64,000 nt of DNA from JALOLG01 sp963776935 (GCA_963776935.1 CAVZOP010000002.1:496001-560000); one strand, 5' to 3'; shown: positions 18,284-27,507, counted from the stretch's first letter. Translations and numbers: made by a program. Notes: generated by a model from the letters alone, not told the origin.

Positions 18284-19239
18284 GGGACCTCCACGGCGCC
18301 CCGCCGTTCGGCGTCGTCGGCGGAGCTTGCGATGTCGCCGACGTAGGCGCGGTCGGTGCGGTGAACGGTGAACCCGAGCCCTTCGTACAGCCGAACGCCG
18401 GCGATGTTGTCGGCGTCAACGTAGAGCATCCCGTCCACGACGCCGCGTTGGGCGATCGAGTCGAGCCCGGCGAGCGTGAGTTGCTTGCCGAGACCCAGTC
18501 CCTGGAAGTCGGGGTCGACACCGATTACGTAGATCTCGCCGAGCGGCGGGTCGTGGTCGGTGTGGAGCTTCGTCCAGCAGAAGCCGGCGAGCCGCCCGTC
18601 GCGGTCGTGGAGGAGGAACCCCGCCGGATCGAACCACGGCTCCTGCTCGCGCAGCTCCAACGTCTGGCGATCCCAACCACCCTGCTCGCGGTGCGCGGCG
18701 AACGCCCGATTGTTCACCGCCAGCCAGGCATCCTCGTCGGCGCCGGGCACGAACGGCCGCACTTCGATGGTGGGCCGTTCCTCGGTCGGCAGTGACCGTC
18801 GCATCTGCGTCAGCCGGCGTTCCGGACGCAGACCGATCGCGGCGGCGAGCTGTTCGTGGGCCGCCGTGGGTTCGAACACCCACCAGTCGACCCGCCCTCC
18901 GCCGTCGGTGCCGATGACTTCGAGGACGGCGCCGATCAGGTCGTGGCCGATGCCGAACAGGTCGCCGCGCTGTGACGGAGCCACGACCAACTCGATCATC
19001 CACGACGCGCTGGTGCGCGAAGCCTGGGCGTAGGCGACCGGCACCCGTCGACCGTCGTGATGATCCTCGTCGTGGGCGATCGCCCCGACGAACCCGGTTC
19101 GTCCGCCGCTGACGAGGTCGAGCCAGAGGTGGTCGGACAGCGCCTTGTGCCCGTCGGCCCGCTCGGCTTCGGCGAGCAGCGCACTCACCGACGCGATTGC
19201 GTCGGCGTCCATCTGGCGTTCGATCTCCAGCTGGCGCAC
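18280..19239 (-). CDS. mshD: Mycothiol synthase MshD
   Basis: 319 residues from GTG 19239. It contains two GNAT domains in tandem. The C-terminal one is well kept: VIGVDPDFQGLGLGKQLT is the acetyl-CoA loop and VDADNIAGVRLYEGLGF the late motif. MshD acetylates Cys-GlcN-Ins, the last step of mycothiol synthesis, which marks the organism as an actinomycete. Coupled to rlmN. Confidence 0.9.
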   Translation of the reverse strand: MRQLEIERQMDADAIASVSALLAEAERADGHKALSDHLWLDLVSGGRTGFVGAIAHDEDHHDGRRVPVAYAQASRTSASWMIELVVAPSQRGDLFGIGHDLIGAVLEVIGTDGGGRVDWWVFEPTAAHEQLAAAIGLRPERRLTQMRRSLPTEERPTIEVRPFVPGADEDAWLAVNNRAFAAHREQGGWDRQTLELREQEPWFDPAGFLLHDRDGRLAGFCWTKLHTDHDPPLGEIYVIGVDPDFQGLGLGKQLTLAGLDSIAQRGVVDGMLYVDADNIAGVRLYEGLGFTVHRTDRAYVGDIASSADDAERRGAVEVP

Positions 19240-19281
19240 GCCGGCGAGGGTACCCGCGGCCGGACGCCTAGCCTCTGCCCG

Positions 19282-19965
19282 GTGGCACGCCCCCGCACCC
19301 CGAAGGGTCGCACGCGTGAGGTCGCGAGCCGGCTCGCCGACGAGTATCCGGATGCGGTCTGTGAGCTCGATCACCGCAACCCGTACGAGCTGTTGGCGGC
19401 AACGATCCTGTCGGCGCAGACCACCGACGTCAGGGTCAACATGGTCACGCCGGCCCTGTTCGCCAAGTACCCGACGCCGTACGAGCTCGCCGCTGCGGCC
19501 CCACCGGACGTCGAGGAGATCGTGCGTTCGACCGGGTTCTACGCGTCGAAGACGAAGAACCTGATCGGGATGGCCCAGGAGCTCGTCGATCGCTTCGATG
19601 GCGAGGTGCCGACGGCGCTCGAAGACCTCGTCACACTCCCCGGTGTCGGCCGCAAGACGGGCAATGTCGTGCGGAGCGTGGCGTTCGACCTCCCGGGATT
19701 GCCGGTCGACACCCATGTCAAGCGCCTCTCGAACCGGCTCGGGCTGACGACCGAGGGCGACCCGGTGAAGATCGAGCTGGAGCTGAACGGCTACCTCCCG
19801 CCGCAGGAGCGGGGCCGGTTCAGCCTGCGCATGATCCTCCACGGGCGGCGGGTCTGCGACGCCCGGAACCCGCAGTGCGGGGTCTGCGTGCTCGAGGACA
19901 TCTGCCCGTCGAGCAGGCTTCCCCGCCGGTCGGCGGGCCGTCGCAGCCGGGCCGTTGCCGTCTGA
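19282..19965 (+). CDS. nth: Endonuclease III
   Basis: 227 residues from GTG 19282. The HhH motif LPGVGRKTGNVV carries the catalytic K125; D143 lies in VDTHVKRLSNRLG. The iron-sulphur cluster cysteines are C192, C199, C202 and C208 (C-x6-C-x2-C-x5-C). It removes oxidised pyrimidines in base-excision repair. Divergent from mshD. Confidence 0.95.
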   Translation: MARPRTPKGRTREVASRLADEYPDAVCELDHRNPYELLAATILSAQTTDVRVNMVTPALFAKYPTPYELAAAAPPDVEEIVRSTGFYASKTKNLIGMAQELVDRFDGEVPTALEDLVTLPGVGRKTGNVVRSVAFDLPGLPVDTHVKRLSNRLGLTTEGDPVKIELELNGYLPPQERGRFSLRMILHGRRVCDARNPQCGVCVLEDICPSSRLPRRSAGRRSRAVAV

Positions 19966-20082
19966 GACCCATTCAGTTCATTGCCGACGGGAAACCCGTG
20001 TGTACAATCGGATCATCAACCAGGTTCCCGCCACCTGGTTTGCAGCGACAGCCGGGATCCGCCGCCTGGCGTCGCATCGCAG

Positions 20083-20115
20083 GGCGACGGCCCCTTCCAC
20101 CAAGGGGCCGTCGCC
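20083..20115. terminator. Strong hairpin between nth and a small minus-strand gene
   Basis: GGCGACGGCCCCTT pairs perfectly over 14 bp with AAGGGGCCGTCGCC around a five-base loop. It lies between two converging genes; there is no clear T-run, as is common in high-GC actinobacteria. Confidence 0.75.
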
Positions 20116-20126
20116 GCGCGATCAGT

Positions 20127-20333
20127 TCAGGCGAGCAGTTTGAGCGCGCGCTGCAACGCACGCTCGGCACCGCGCAGCTGCCGCTCGGCCTCGTAGACGG
20201 CGGCGATGATGTCCTCGCGGTCGGAGCCGAGGTACGGCTCGGCGAGACCCGCAACCCGCTGGCGGTAGCGGCCGACGGTGTCAGCCACGGCTGACAGCTC
20301 GGCGGCCGTCGACGACGGATCGGGCACGGTCAT
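20127..20333 (-). CDS. Small helical protein, function unknown
   Basis: 68 residues. Sequence is rich in Ala, Arg and Glu, with heptad-like hydrophobic spacing (IIAAVYEAERQLRGAERALQ), so a short coiled coil is likely. No membrane segment or signal peptide. It converges on nth and is divergent from hisC, 87 bases away. I do not recognise a family. Confidence 0.6.
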   Translation of the reverse strand: MTVPDPSSTAAELSAVADTVGRYRQRVAGLAEPYLGSDREDIIAAVYEAERQLRGAERALQRALKLLA

Positions 20334-20419
20334 CCCGACACGCTAGACACACGGACCCCTGACGACACGGCGACAACGTGTGGCGGGCGCGGCGAAGGTG
20401 GTCAGTAGCCTCGATCTCG

Positions 20420-21475
20420 ATGATTCCCATCCGCGACGACCTGCGTGCGCTCGAGGGGTACCACTCCCCGCAGGTCGACGTTCGCGTGCGGTTGAACACC
20501 AACGAGTCGCCGGCTCCACCACCGACCGCGTGGCGCGACGCGTTCGCTGCTGAGCTCTCGCGCGTCGAGTGGCACCGATACCCCGATCGGGCGGCGACGG
20601 CGCTGCGCACCGCGATCGCCGACTGGCACGGGGTCGACCCGGCGCAGGTCTTCGCCGCCAATGGCTCGAACGAGGTCATCCAGACCCTGCTGCTCACCTA
20701 CGCCGGACCCGGTCGAACCGTCGCCACGTTCGAGCCGACGTATCAGTTGCACGGCCACATCGGGCGCATCACCGGCTCGACGGTGGTCGAGGGAGAGCGG
20801 TCGGCGGACTTCACGCTCGACCCCGTCGAGGTGCGGCGGGTCATTGCCGAGGCGCAGCCCGACGTCGTCTTCCTGTGCTCGCCCAACAACCCGACCGGGC
20901 TCGTCGAACCGTCCGAGCGCGTGCACGAGCTGTTGTCGATCGCACCCGGCCTGGTGGTGGTCGACGAGGCGTATGCCCAGTTCGCCGACTGGTCGGCGTT
21001 GCCGCTCGTCGCCGACGACCGTCCGCTGGTCGTCGTGCGGACGTTCTCGAAGACGTGGAGCATGGCCGCCGCCCGGCTGGGCTACCTCGTCGGCCCGACG
21101 TGGCTGGTGGCCGAGCTCGACAAGGTCGTGCTGCCGTATCACCTCGACGTCGCCAAGCAGATCGCCGGGCGTCTGGCGTTGCGCTTCGTCGACGACATGG
21201 ACGAACGCGTGAAGCACGTCGTGGCCGAGCGCGAGCGCATCAGCGAGGCGATGGCGGCGATGGCGATCGACGTCGTGCCGAGCGGCGCCAACTTCGTGCT
21301 GTTCCGACCGCAACAGCGCCGAGGTCGCGACGTGTGGCAGGGACTCCTCGATCGCAGCGTGCTCGTGCGCGACTGCTCGGGATGGCCGCGACTCACCGAT
21401 TGCCTGCGCGTCACCGTCGGCACGCCGGCCGAGAACGACGCCTTCCTCGCCGCACTCGCGGAGGTGCTCGCGTGA
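20420..21475 (+). CDS. hisC: Histidinol-phosphate aminotransferase
   Basis: 351 residues from ATG 20420. The PLP lysine is K211 (TFSKTWSMAAARLGY), with N156 (SPNNPTG) and D182 (VVDEAY) as cofactor contacts. First gene of hisC-hisB-hisH-hisA-hisF. hisG and hisD are not in the window. The stop overlaps the hisB start (GTGA). Confidence 0.95.
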   Translation: MIPIRDDLRALEGYHSPQVDVRVRLNTNESPAPPPTAWRDAFAAELSRVEWHRYPDRAATALRTAIADWHGVDPAQVFAANGSNEVIQTLLLTYAGPGRTVATFEPTYQLHGHIGRITGSTVVEGERSADFTLDPVEVRRVIAEAQPDVVFLCSPNNPTGLVEPSERVHELLSIAPGLVVVDEAYAQFADWSALPLVADDRPLVVVRTFSKTWSMAAARLGYLVGPTWLVAELDKVVLPYHLDVAKQIAGRLALRFVDDMDERVKHVVAERERISEAMAAMAIDVVPSGANFVLFRPQQRRGRDVWQGLLDRSVLVRDCSGWPRLTDCLRVTVGTPAENDAFLAALAEVLA

Positions 21476-22065
21476 GCCGCACCGCGAGTCGCAGCCGGGC
21501 CACGAAGGAGACGACGATCGACGTCGCCGTCGACCTCGACGGCACTGGCGCCACCGACATCTCGACCGGCATCCCGTTCTACGACCACATGCTCGACCAG
21601 CTCGGTCGTCACAGCGGGTTCGATCTCACGGTTCGTGCGGTCGGCGACCTCCACATCGACACCCACCACACGATCGAGGACACCGCCATCGCGATCGGCG
21701 AGGCGTTCCGCGAAGCGCTCGGCGACAAGGCGGGCGTGCGACGGTTCGCCAGCGGCCGGTTCCCGCTCGACGAAGCGCTGATCGACGTGTCGCTCGACCT
21801 GTCGGGTCGGCCGTTCGTGGTGTGGGAGGTCGAGCTCCCCGAGTGTCTGCCGCTCGGGCAACCGGCGTTCGACCCGCAACTCGCCGAGCACGCCGTGTCG
21901 TCGTTCGCGACTGCGGCGGGGATCACGCTCCACGTCGAGCTCGTCCGCGGGCGCAACGTCCACCACATCATCGAGGCCACGTTCAAAGGTCTGGCGAGGT
22001 GCCTGCGCGACGCGGTTCGCGTCGACAGCCCGGGGGGCGTCCCGTCGACGAAGGGTGTGCTGTGA
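21472..22065 (+). CDS. hisB: Imidazoleglycerol-phosphate dehydratase
   Basis: 197 residues, the single-domain form without the phosphatase found in enterobacteria. The metal-binding motifs DHMLDQLGRH, DTHHTIEDTAIAIGEA and VHHIIEATFKGLARCLR are all present. It makes imidazole-acetol phosphate, the HisC substrate. Confidence 0.96.
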   Translation: MSRTASRSRATKETTIDVAVDLDGTGATDISTGIPFYDHMLDQLGRHSGFDLTVRAVGDLHIDTHHTIEDTAIAIGEAFREALGDKAGVRRFASGRFPLDEALIDVSLDLSGRPFVVWEVELPECLPLGQPAFDPQLAEHAVSSFATAAGITLHVELVRGRNVHHIIEATFKGLARCLRDAVRVDSPGGVPSTKGVL

Positions 22066-22075
22066 GGCGCCGGTC

Positions 22076-22711
22076 GTGAGCAACCGTCCGCTCGTGGCGG
22101 TCCTCGACTACGGCATCGGCAACCTCCACTCGGCGCACAAGGCGATCGAGCACATGGGCGCCGACGCCCGACTGACCGCTGATCCGGGTTTGATCGCCGA
22201 CGCCGACAGTGTCGTGCTGCCCGGCGTGGGTGCGTTCGGCGCGTGCATGGCAGCGCTGCGTGCCGCCGGCCTCGAGCAGCCGGCGCTCGACGCGGTCGCG
22301 TCCGGGCGCCCCTTCCTCGGGATCTGCGTCGGGATGCAGATGTTGTTCTCGCGCAGCGAGGAGTCCGCCGGTGCCGAGGGTCTCGGCGTGATCCCCGGCA
22401 CGATCCGCTGGATCCCGCCCGACGTGAAGCGGCCGCAGATGCAGTGGAACCAGGTCGCGATCCGCCATGTCGACGACCCGATGTTCGCCGGGATCGGCCA
22501 GCGGGCGTGGATGTACTTCCTGCACTCGCTGCACGGCGTGCCCGACGACGCGTCGACGGTCGCCGCGACCTGCGAGTACGGCGCGACGCTGAACGCCGCC
22601 TTTCGCCAGGACAACGTGTTCGCCGTGCAGTTCCACCCGGAGAAGTCGAGTCACAGCGGTCTCGCCCTGCTCGGCAACTTCGTACGCGTCACCGCTGGTG
22701 TCGCGGCGTGA
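22076..22711 (+). CDS. hisH: Imidazole glycerol phosphate synthase, glutaminase subunit
   Basis: 211 residues from GTG 22076. The class-I amidotransferase triad is C84 (GICVGMQML), H187 and E189 (QFHPEKS). It supplies ammonia to HisF. Ten bases follow the hisB stop; the stop overlaps the hisA GTG. Confidence 0.95.
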   Translation: MSNRPLVAVLDYGIGNLHSAHKAIEHMGADARLTADPGLIADADSVVLPGVGAFGACMAALRAAGLEQPALDAVASGRPFLGICVGMQMLFSRSEESAGAEGLGVIPGTIRWIPPDVKRPQMQWNQVAIRHVDDPMFAGIGQRAWMYFLHSLHGVPDDASTVAATCEYGATLNAAFRQDNVFAVQFHPEKSSHSGLALLGNFVRVTAGVAA

Positions 22712-23445
22712 GCGCCGATCCCGTCGAGCTCTACCCGGCGATCGACCTGCTGGCCGGTCGCGTCGTGCGTCTCACGAAGGGTGACTTCGACGCCGAGACG
22801 GTCTACAGCGATGATCCGCCGGCCGTGGCGGCCTCGTTCGCGGCCGCTGGGGCGACGTGGATCCACGTCGTCGACCTCGACGCTGCCCGATCGGGTGATC
22901 CGGTGAACCGGGCGTGCGTGGCGGCGATCACCGACGCCGTCGCCGGAACCACACGGGTTCAGTCCAGTGGGGGAGTACGGACGGTGGTTGATGTCGAGGC
23001 GCTCGCCCGACTCGGAGTCGCGCGTGTGGTGATGGGCTCGGCCGCGATCGCAGAACCGGCGCTCGTCGCACGCGCCGCCACCGTGCTCCCGGTCGCCGTC
23101 GGCCTCGACCACCGCGACGGTGAGGTCGCAGTCCATGGGTGGACCGTGGGCAGCGGTGTGCATCTCGACGAGGCACTCGGCTGGTTTTCGGCCGCCGCCG
23201 CGTTCGTGGTCACCGACATCGGCCGCGACGGGACGCTCGGCGGCCCTGACGTGGCCGGCCTCGCGGCCGTGGCCGCCAGCACCACGACCCCGGTGATCGC
23301 CAGCGGCGGTGTGGCCACGCTCGACGACATCGCCGCCCTCGCCGCCATTCCTGGGCTGGGCGGCATCATCACCGGGCGGGCGGTGTACGAGGGTCGGTTC
23401 ACCATTCCCGAGGCACTGGCCGTGCTCGAAGGTGGCCGCGGATGA
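22708..23445 (+). CDS. hisA: ProFAR isomerase HisA (possibly bifunctional PriA)
   Basis: 245 residues, a (beta/alpha)8 barrel with catalytic D13 (AIDLLAGRVVRL) and D170 (VTDIGRDGT). In many actinobacteria this enzyme (PriA) also does the TrpF reaction. trpE lies downstream in this window but no trpF is seen, which fits dual use; the sequence alone does not settle it. Confidence 0.92.
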   Translation: MSADPVELYPAIDLLAGRVVRLTKGDFDAETVYSDDPPAVAASFAAAGATWIHVVDLDAARSGDPVNRACVAAITDAVAGTTRVQSSGGVRTVVDVEALARLGVARVVMGSAAIAEPALVARAATVLPVAVGLDHRDGEVAVHGWTVGSGVHLDEALGWFSAAAAFVVTDIGRDGTLGGPDVAGLAAVAASTTTPVIASGGVATLDDIAALAAIPGLGGIITGRAVYEGRFTIPEALAVLEGGRG

Positions 23446-24215
23446 GGGTGGCCCGGGTCGTGCCGTGCCTCGACGTCACCGACGGCAGGGTCGTCAAGGG
23501 CACCAACTTCGTCGACCTGCGCGACGCCGGTGATCCGGTCGAGCTGGCCGCTCGCTACGACGCCGAGGGCGCCGACGAGCTGGTGTTCCTCGACATCACG
23601 GCGTCGAGCGACGCCCGCGACACGACGATCGAGATGGTGTACCGGGTGGCGGAGCAGGTGTTCATCCCATTCACGGTCGGCGGTGGGATCCGCTCGCTCG
23701 AGGACGCCCGCCGGATGTTGCGGGCGGGCGCCGACAAGGTCAGCGTCAACACCGCCGCCGTGCAGCGTCCGGAGCTGATCTCCGAGATCGCGACCGAGTT
23801 CGGATCGCAATGCGTCGTGTGCGCGATCGACGCCAAGCGGCGGGGCCCGTCGGCGGAGGAGGGGTTCGAGGTCTACCTGCACGGTGGTCGCACCGCCACC
23901 GGCATCGACGCCCTGGCGTGGGCGGCCGAGGCGGCCGCGCGCGGCGTCGGCGAGATCCTGCTCACGTCGATGGATCGCGACGGCACGCGCGAGGGATTCG
24001 ACCTCGAGCTCACGCGGGCCGTCAGCGACACGGTCGGCGTGCCGGTGGTGGCGAGTGGCGGGGTGGGCACGCTGCAGCACCTCGTCGACGGCGTCGTGAT
24101 CGGTGGCGCCGACGCCGTGCTCGCCGCCTCGATCTTCCACTTCCGCGAGCACACGATCGCCGAAGCGAAAGCGCTGATGGCGGCCGCGGGCGTGACGGTT
24201 CGAACGGTCGACTGA
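23442..24215 (+). CDS. hisF: Imidazole glycerol phosphate synthase, cyclase subunit
   Basis: 257 residues with the catalytic pair D11 (VPCLDVTDGRVVKG) and D130 (VVCAIDAK). Both phosphate sites (FTVGGGIRS and ASGGVG) are present. It overlaps hisA by ATGA and should form the HisH-HisF complex with the gene two before it. Confidence 0.96.
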   Translation: MRVARVVPCLDVTDGRVVKGTNFVDLRDAGDPVELAARYDAEGADELVFLDITASSDARDTTIEMVYRVAEQVFIPFTVGGGIRSLEDARRMLRAGADKVSVNTAAVQRPELISEIATEFGSQCVVCAIDAKRRGPSAEEGFEVYLHGGRTATGIDALAWAAEAAARGVGEILLTSMDRDGTREGFDLELTRAVSDTVGVPVVASGGVGTLQHLVDGVVIGGADAVLAASIFHFREHTIAEAKALMAAAGVTVRTVD

Positions 24216-24253
24216 GATCGAGCGCGGCCGCGAGGCGGGCGTACTGTCGGACC

Positions 24254-24970
24254 ATGCAATCGGACGCACTTCGGATCGAGCGGCGCGGCGCCGTCACCGT
24301 GCTGCACGTCGACGACGGCAAGGTGAACGCCTTGTCGTTCGAGCTGATCGCGGCGATCACGGCGGCCGTCGAGGCCGCTGACGCCGACGACACCGTCGGG
24401 GCCGTGGTGATCCACGGGCGAGAGGGCAAGTTCTCGGCCGGCTTCGACCTCGGGGTGATGATGGCCGGTGACATGGCAGAGACGGTGCGGCTCGTCGCCG
24501 ACGGCGGCGATCTCGTCCGGACGCTCTACGGCTGCGGCGTCCCGGTCGTCGCCGCGTGCACCGGCCACGCGCTCGCCGCCGGCGCGTTGATGCTGCTCGG
24601 CTGCGATGTGCGCATCGGTGCCGACGCGCCGGCCAAGATCGGGCTCAACGAGGTGGCGATCAAGATGGTGCTGCCGGCCTGGGCGCTCACGATCACCGAG
24701 GCACGCCTGAGCAAGCGGCACCTGCAGCGGGCGGTCGTCAACGCCCGCGTCACGGCACCCGCGGGCGCGGTCGATGCCGGGTTCCTCGACGAGGTGGTGG
24801 CACCCGAGGCGCTGCTCGACGCGGCCGTCGCCCGGGCCGCCGAGCTGGCGGCGACACTCGACCCGGCCGCCTACCGCGCGACGGTGCGCAAGTTCCGCGG
24901 CCCCGTGTTGGACACGATGGCGACTCAGATCGCCGCCGACCGCGCAGCGGGTGTGGCAGTTTCGACGTAG
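24254..24970 (+). CDS. Enoyl-CoA hydratase/isomerase family protein
   Basis: 238 residues. The crotonase fold shows the oxyanion-hole segments HGREGKFSAGFDLGVMM and TGHALAAGALMLLGCDVRIG. The second catalytic Glu position (GLNEVAIKMVLP) is present; the first (usually E in the GGG-E region) is less clear, so exact reaction is open. It follows hisF by 38 bases and may be on the same transcript. Confidence 0.85.
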   Translation: MQSDALRIERRGAVTVLHVDDGKVNALSFELIAAITAAVEAADADDTVGAVVIHGREGKFSAGFDLGVMMAGDMAETVRLVADGGDLVRTLYGCGVPVVAACTGHALAAGALMLLGCDVRIGADAPAKIGLNEVAIKMVLPAWALTITEARLSKRHLQRAVVNARVTAPAGAVDAGFLDEVVAPEALLDAAVARAAELAATLDPAAYRATVRKFRGPVLDTMATQIAADRAAGVAVST

Positions 24971-25018
24971 CTCCGACGACGCAGCGGGCGCTGGACCCAC
25001 ACTGTCATCTCGGCTCAG

Positions 25019-25078
25019 TTGACAGGGTGCCCTGTCAACTCGCGCAGGGTGTCCTGTCATGTCACCATGGCGTGACAT
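25019..25078. promoter_or_regulatory. Two palindromes upstream of the aldo/keto reductase
   Basis: TTGACAGGG-TG-CCCTGTCAA (25,019-25,038) has perfect 9-bp arms. ATGTCAC-CATGGC-GTGACAT (25,059-25,078) has perfect 7-bp arms. The half-site CCTGTCA occurs again between them. They lie 80-140 bases before the ATG and look like operator sites for a dimeric regulator not present in the window. Confidence 0.5.
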
Positions 25079-25156
25079 CAGAGCCGTCCTCGGCGAGGGC
25101 ATTGAACTCTTGGGCCAGGCGCAGGGCTCGCTGGTATCTCCGTATCCTCCAGTGCC

Positions 25157-26158
25157 ATGCCCGGAACCAGCACCCAGAAGAAATCCAACATGGAGTACCG
25201 CCGGCTCGGCCGTGCCGGGATCAAGGTCAGCGTGCTGTCCTTCGGGAGTTGGGTCACGTTCGACACTCAGCTCGACGACACGCTCGCGCTCGAGTGCATG
25301 CAGGCCGCCCACGACGCCGGGTGCAACTTCTTCGACAACGCCGAGGTGTACGCCGGCGGTCGGAGTGAGGCGATCATGGGTCGCGTCCTGCACGAGCTGG
25401 GCTGGCCGAGGCACTCGTACGTGCTCACCACGAAGATGTTCTGGGGCATCCACGGCAACGTGCCCAACATGAAGAACACGCTCAACCGCAAGTACCTGAT
25501 GCAGGCGATCGACGGTTCGCTCGAGCGTCTCCAGCAGGACTTCGTCGACGTCCTGTACTGCCATCGCCACGATCCCGACACGACGGTGGAAGAGACCGTG
25601 TGGGCGATGCACGACATCATCTCAGCCGGCAAGGCCCTCTACTGGGGCACCAGCGAGTGGCCGGCCGGCGACATCCGCGCCGCGATCGAGATCGCCGAGC
25701 GTCACCACCTCCACAAGCCGGTCACCGAACAGTCGCAGTACAACCTGCTCGAGCGCACCAAGGTCGAAGACGACTACGCCCGCGTCATCGACGACTACGG
25801 CTACGGCAACACGATCTGGAGCCCGCTCGCATCTGGGCTGCTGACCGGGAAGTACCGCGACGGGATCCCCGACGACTCCCGCGGCGCCCTCCCCGGCTAC
25901 GAGTGGCTGGCCCAGACGCTGGTCGACCCCGACACGGTCGCACGCGTCGAGCGGCTGCGGCCGATCGCCGATCGGCTCGGCTGCTCGATGGCCCAGCTGG
26001 CGCTCGCCTGGTGCGCCTCGAACCCACACGTGTCCACCGTGATCACGGGCGCCAGCCGGGTCAGCCAGGTCCACGACAACTTCGCCGCGATCGACGTGAT
26101 CCCGCTCATCACTGCCGACGTCAAGGCCGAGATCGAGGAAGCCGTCAGGCCGGGCTGA
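25157..26158 (+). CDS. Aldo/keto reductase, potassium-channel beta-subunit-like
   Basis: 333 residues. The AKR tetrad is visible: Asp and Tyr in FFDNAEVYAGG, Lys in TTKMFWG and His in YCHRHDPDTT. The sequence, including SPLASGLLTGKY and ITGASRVSQVHDN, matches the Kv-beta/YghZ-like AKR subgroup. It probably reduces aldehydes with NADPH. Candidate operators lie upstream. Confidence 0.92.
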   Translation: MPGTSTQKKSNMEYRRLGRAGIKVSVLSFGSWVTFDTQLDDTLALECMQAAHDAGCNFFDNAEVYAGGRSEAIMGRVLHELGWPRHSYVLTTKMFWGIHGNVPNMKNTLNRKYLMQAIDGSLERLQQDFVDVLYCHRHDPDTTVEETVWAMHDIISAGKALYWGTSEWPAGDIRAAIEIAERHHLHKPVTEQSQYNLLERTKVEDDYARVIDDYGYGNTIWSPLASGLLTGKYRDGIPDDSRGALPGYEWLAQTLVDPDTVARVERLRPIADRLGCSMAQLALAWCASNPHVSTVITGASRVSQVHDNFAAIDVIPLITADVKAEIEEAVRPG

Positions 26159-26173
26159 GCGGAGCGAAGCCAA

Positions 26174-26758
26174 TCAGGCGCGACTGAGCCAGGCGGCCGC
26201 CGTGGCGGCGGCCGCCGTGGCGCGCCCGGCCAGGAAGTGATCCGCGGAGGCGATGATCTCCATCGTCGCGTCCGGCCAGGTGGCGACGATCGGCTCGATC
26301 GTGGACGGCGGACAGAACTGGTCGTGCTCGGCGACCAGCACGAGCGTCGGCTGGCGGGGTGGGTCGACCGGCATGTGTGTGAGGGGAGGCGCGACCGCGA
26401 TCTTTTTGCCGATCCGGTCGTCGTCGACGGCGAGGCTGACGGCGGCGCCGAACGAGTAGCCCGCCGTGTGCAGCGGGACGCCGGGGTATCGATCCGCCAG
26501 GTGGTCGAGGGCGGCGGCGACGTCGAGGCGTTCGCCGACACCCGCGTCGTGCGCGGCGCGGAAGTCGAAGCGCAGGGCGTGGAAGCCGCTCGCGACGAAC
26601 GCCACGAACATCGCCTCGACCACGGGGTTGAACCGGTCGCCGCCTCGCAACGGGTGGGGGTGGCAGATGACCACCGCCCCCGCCGGGCTGTCGCCGGCCT
26701 CCTCGAGATCGGCGTCGAGGTGGTGGCCATCGGTCGTTGTGAGCTGCACGTGTTCCAC
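26174..26758 (-). CDS. Alpha/beta hydrolase (dienelactone-hydrolase-like)
   Basis: About 194 residues if GTG 26758 is used; GTG 26749 is the alternative. The oxyanion region ICHPHPLRGGD, nucleophile elbow GYSFGAA (Ser), a late Asp (VAEHDQFCPP) and His (SADHFLAG) fit the fold. Related proteins with HPHP are carboxyl-esterases of unknown substrate. The start is only 22 bases from the divergent GroES-like gene. Confidence 0.8.
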   Translation of the reverse strand: MEHVQLTTTDGHHLDADLEEAGDSPAGAVVICHPHPLRGGDRFNPVVEAMFVAFVASGFHALRFDFRAAHDAGVGERLDVAAALDHLADRYPGVPLHTAGYSFGAAVSLAVDDDRIGKKIAVAPPLTHMPVDPPRQPTLVLVAEHDQFCPPSTIEPIVATWPDATMEIIASADHFLAGRATAAAATAAAWLSRA

Positions 26759-26780
26759 GACCCGAAGGTACCCTCGCGCC

Positions 26781-27107
26781 GTGGCCACCGGTCCCGACAA
26801 ACTGCCGATCAAGATGCTCAACGACCGTCTGCTGGTCCGCATCCCCGACAAGGACGGCGAGCGACGATCGTCCGGCGGAATCCTGATCCCGGCGACGGCA
26901 CAGATGGCGAAGCGCCTCGTCTGGGCCGAGGTCGTGGCGCTCGGCCAGAACGTGCGCGCCGCCGAGGTCGGCGACAACGTCCTGTTCAGCCCGGAGGACC
27001 GTTACGAGGTCGAGGTGCAGGGCGCGGACTACATCATGTTGCGCGAGCGCGACCTGCACGCCGTCGCTGCATCCCGCATCGAGGCGTCCACGGGCCTGTA
27101 TCTCTGA
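26781..27107 (+). CDS. GroES-like co-chaperonin (cpn10 family), stand-alone
   Basis: 108 residues from GTG 26781. The beta-barrel motifs are KMLNDRLLVRIPDKDGERRSSGGILIP and VGDNVLFSPEDRYEVEVQGADYIMLRERDL. The mobile loop is there (near 30-45), but no groEL follows, so this is probably a paralogue of the main groES. Divergent from the hydrolase with almost no leader on either side. Confidence 0.85.
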   Translation: MATGPDKLPIKMLNDRLLVRIPDKDGERRSSGGILIPATAQMAKRLVWAEVVALGQNVRAAEVGDNVLFSPEDRYEVEVQGADYIMLRERDLHAVAASRIEASTGLYL

Positions 27108-27149
27108 ATCGGATTCAGACCCCCGCACGCCGGCCCGTATCCTGCGGGC

Positions 27150-27507
27150 ATGCCCATCGGCACCAGGATCGACGCCAGTCCCGAGCAACTCGCGACCGTG
27201 ACGTACAACAGCGACGGGCTGGTCGCGGCGATCGCCCAAGACGTCACGACGGGTGAGGTCTTGATGATGGCGTGGATGAACGCCGAGAGCCTCGCCCGCA
27301 CGTTCGACGAGGGGCGGATGGTCTACTGGAGCCGCAGCCGCCAGGAGCTGTGGCGCAAGGGCGACACGAGTGGCGACGCGGCAATATGTGCGTGAGGCGT
27401 ACTACGACTGCGACGGCGACGCGCTGCTGTTCCGGGTCGAACAGGAAGGGGCAGGCGCCTGCCACACCGGCGCCCGCACCTGCTTCTTCCGCAAGTTCGG
27501 CTCGTGA
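27150..27507 (+). CDS. hisI: Phosphoribosyl-AMP cyclohydrolase, apparent +1 frameshift
   Basis: The first 77 residues carry VLMMAWMNAESLARTF and YWSRSRQELWRKGDTSGD. After about 27,378 the frame moves by one base to give RQYVREAYYDCDGDALLF and CHTGARTCFF. Together they make a normal HisI of about 118 residues with the zinc cysteines present. The reading frame shifts cleanly at one extra base. The stop overlaps the trpE GTG, so hisI and trpE are coupled. Probable sequence error. Confidence 0.85.

Noticed and set aside
27150..27507. Programmed frameshift in hisI and similar genes
   Set aside because: No common slippery motif or stimulatory structure is shared by the shift sites; the one sign and random contexts fit sequence error.
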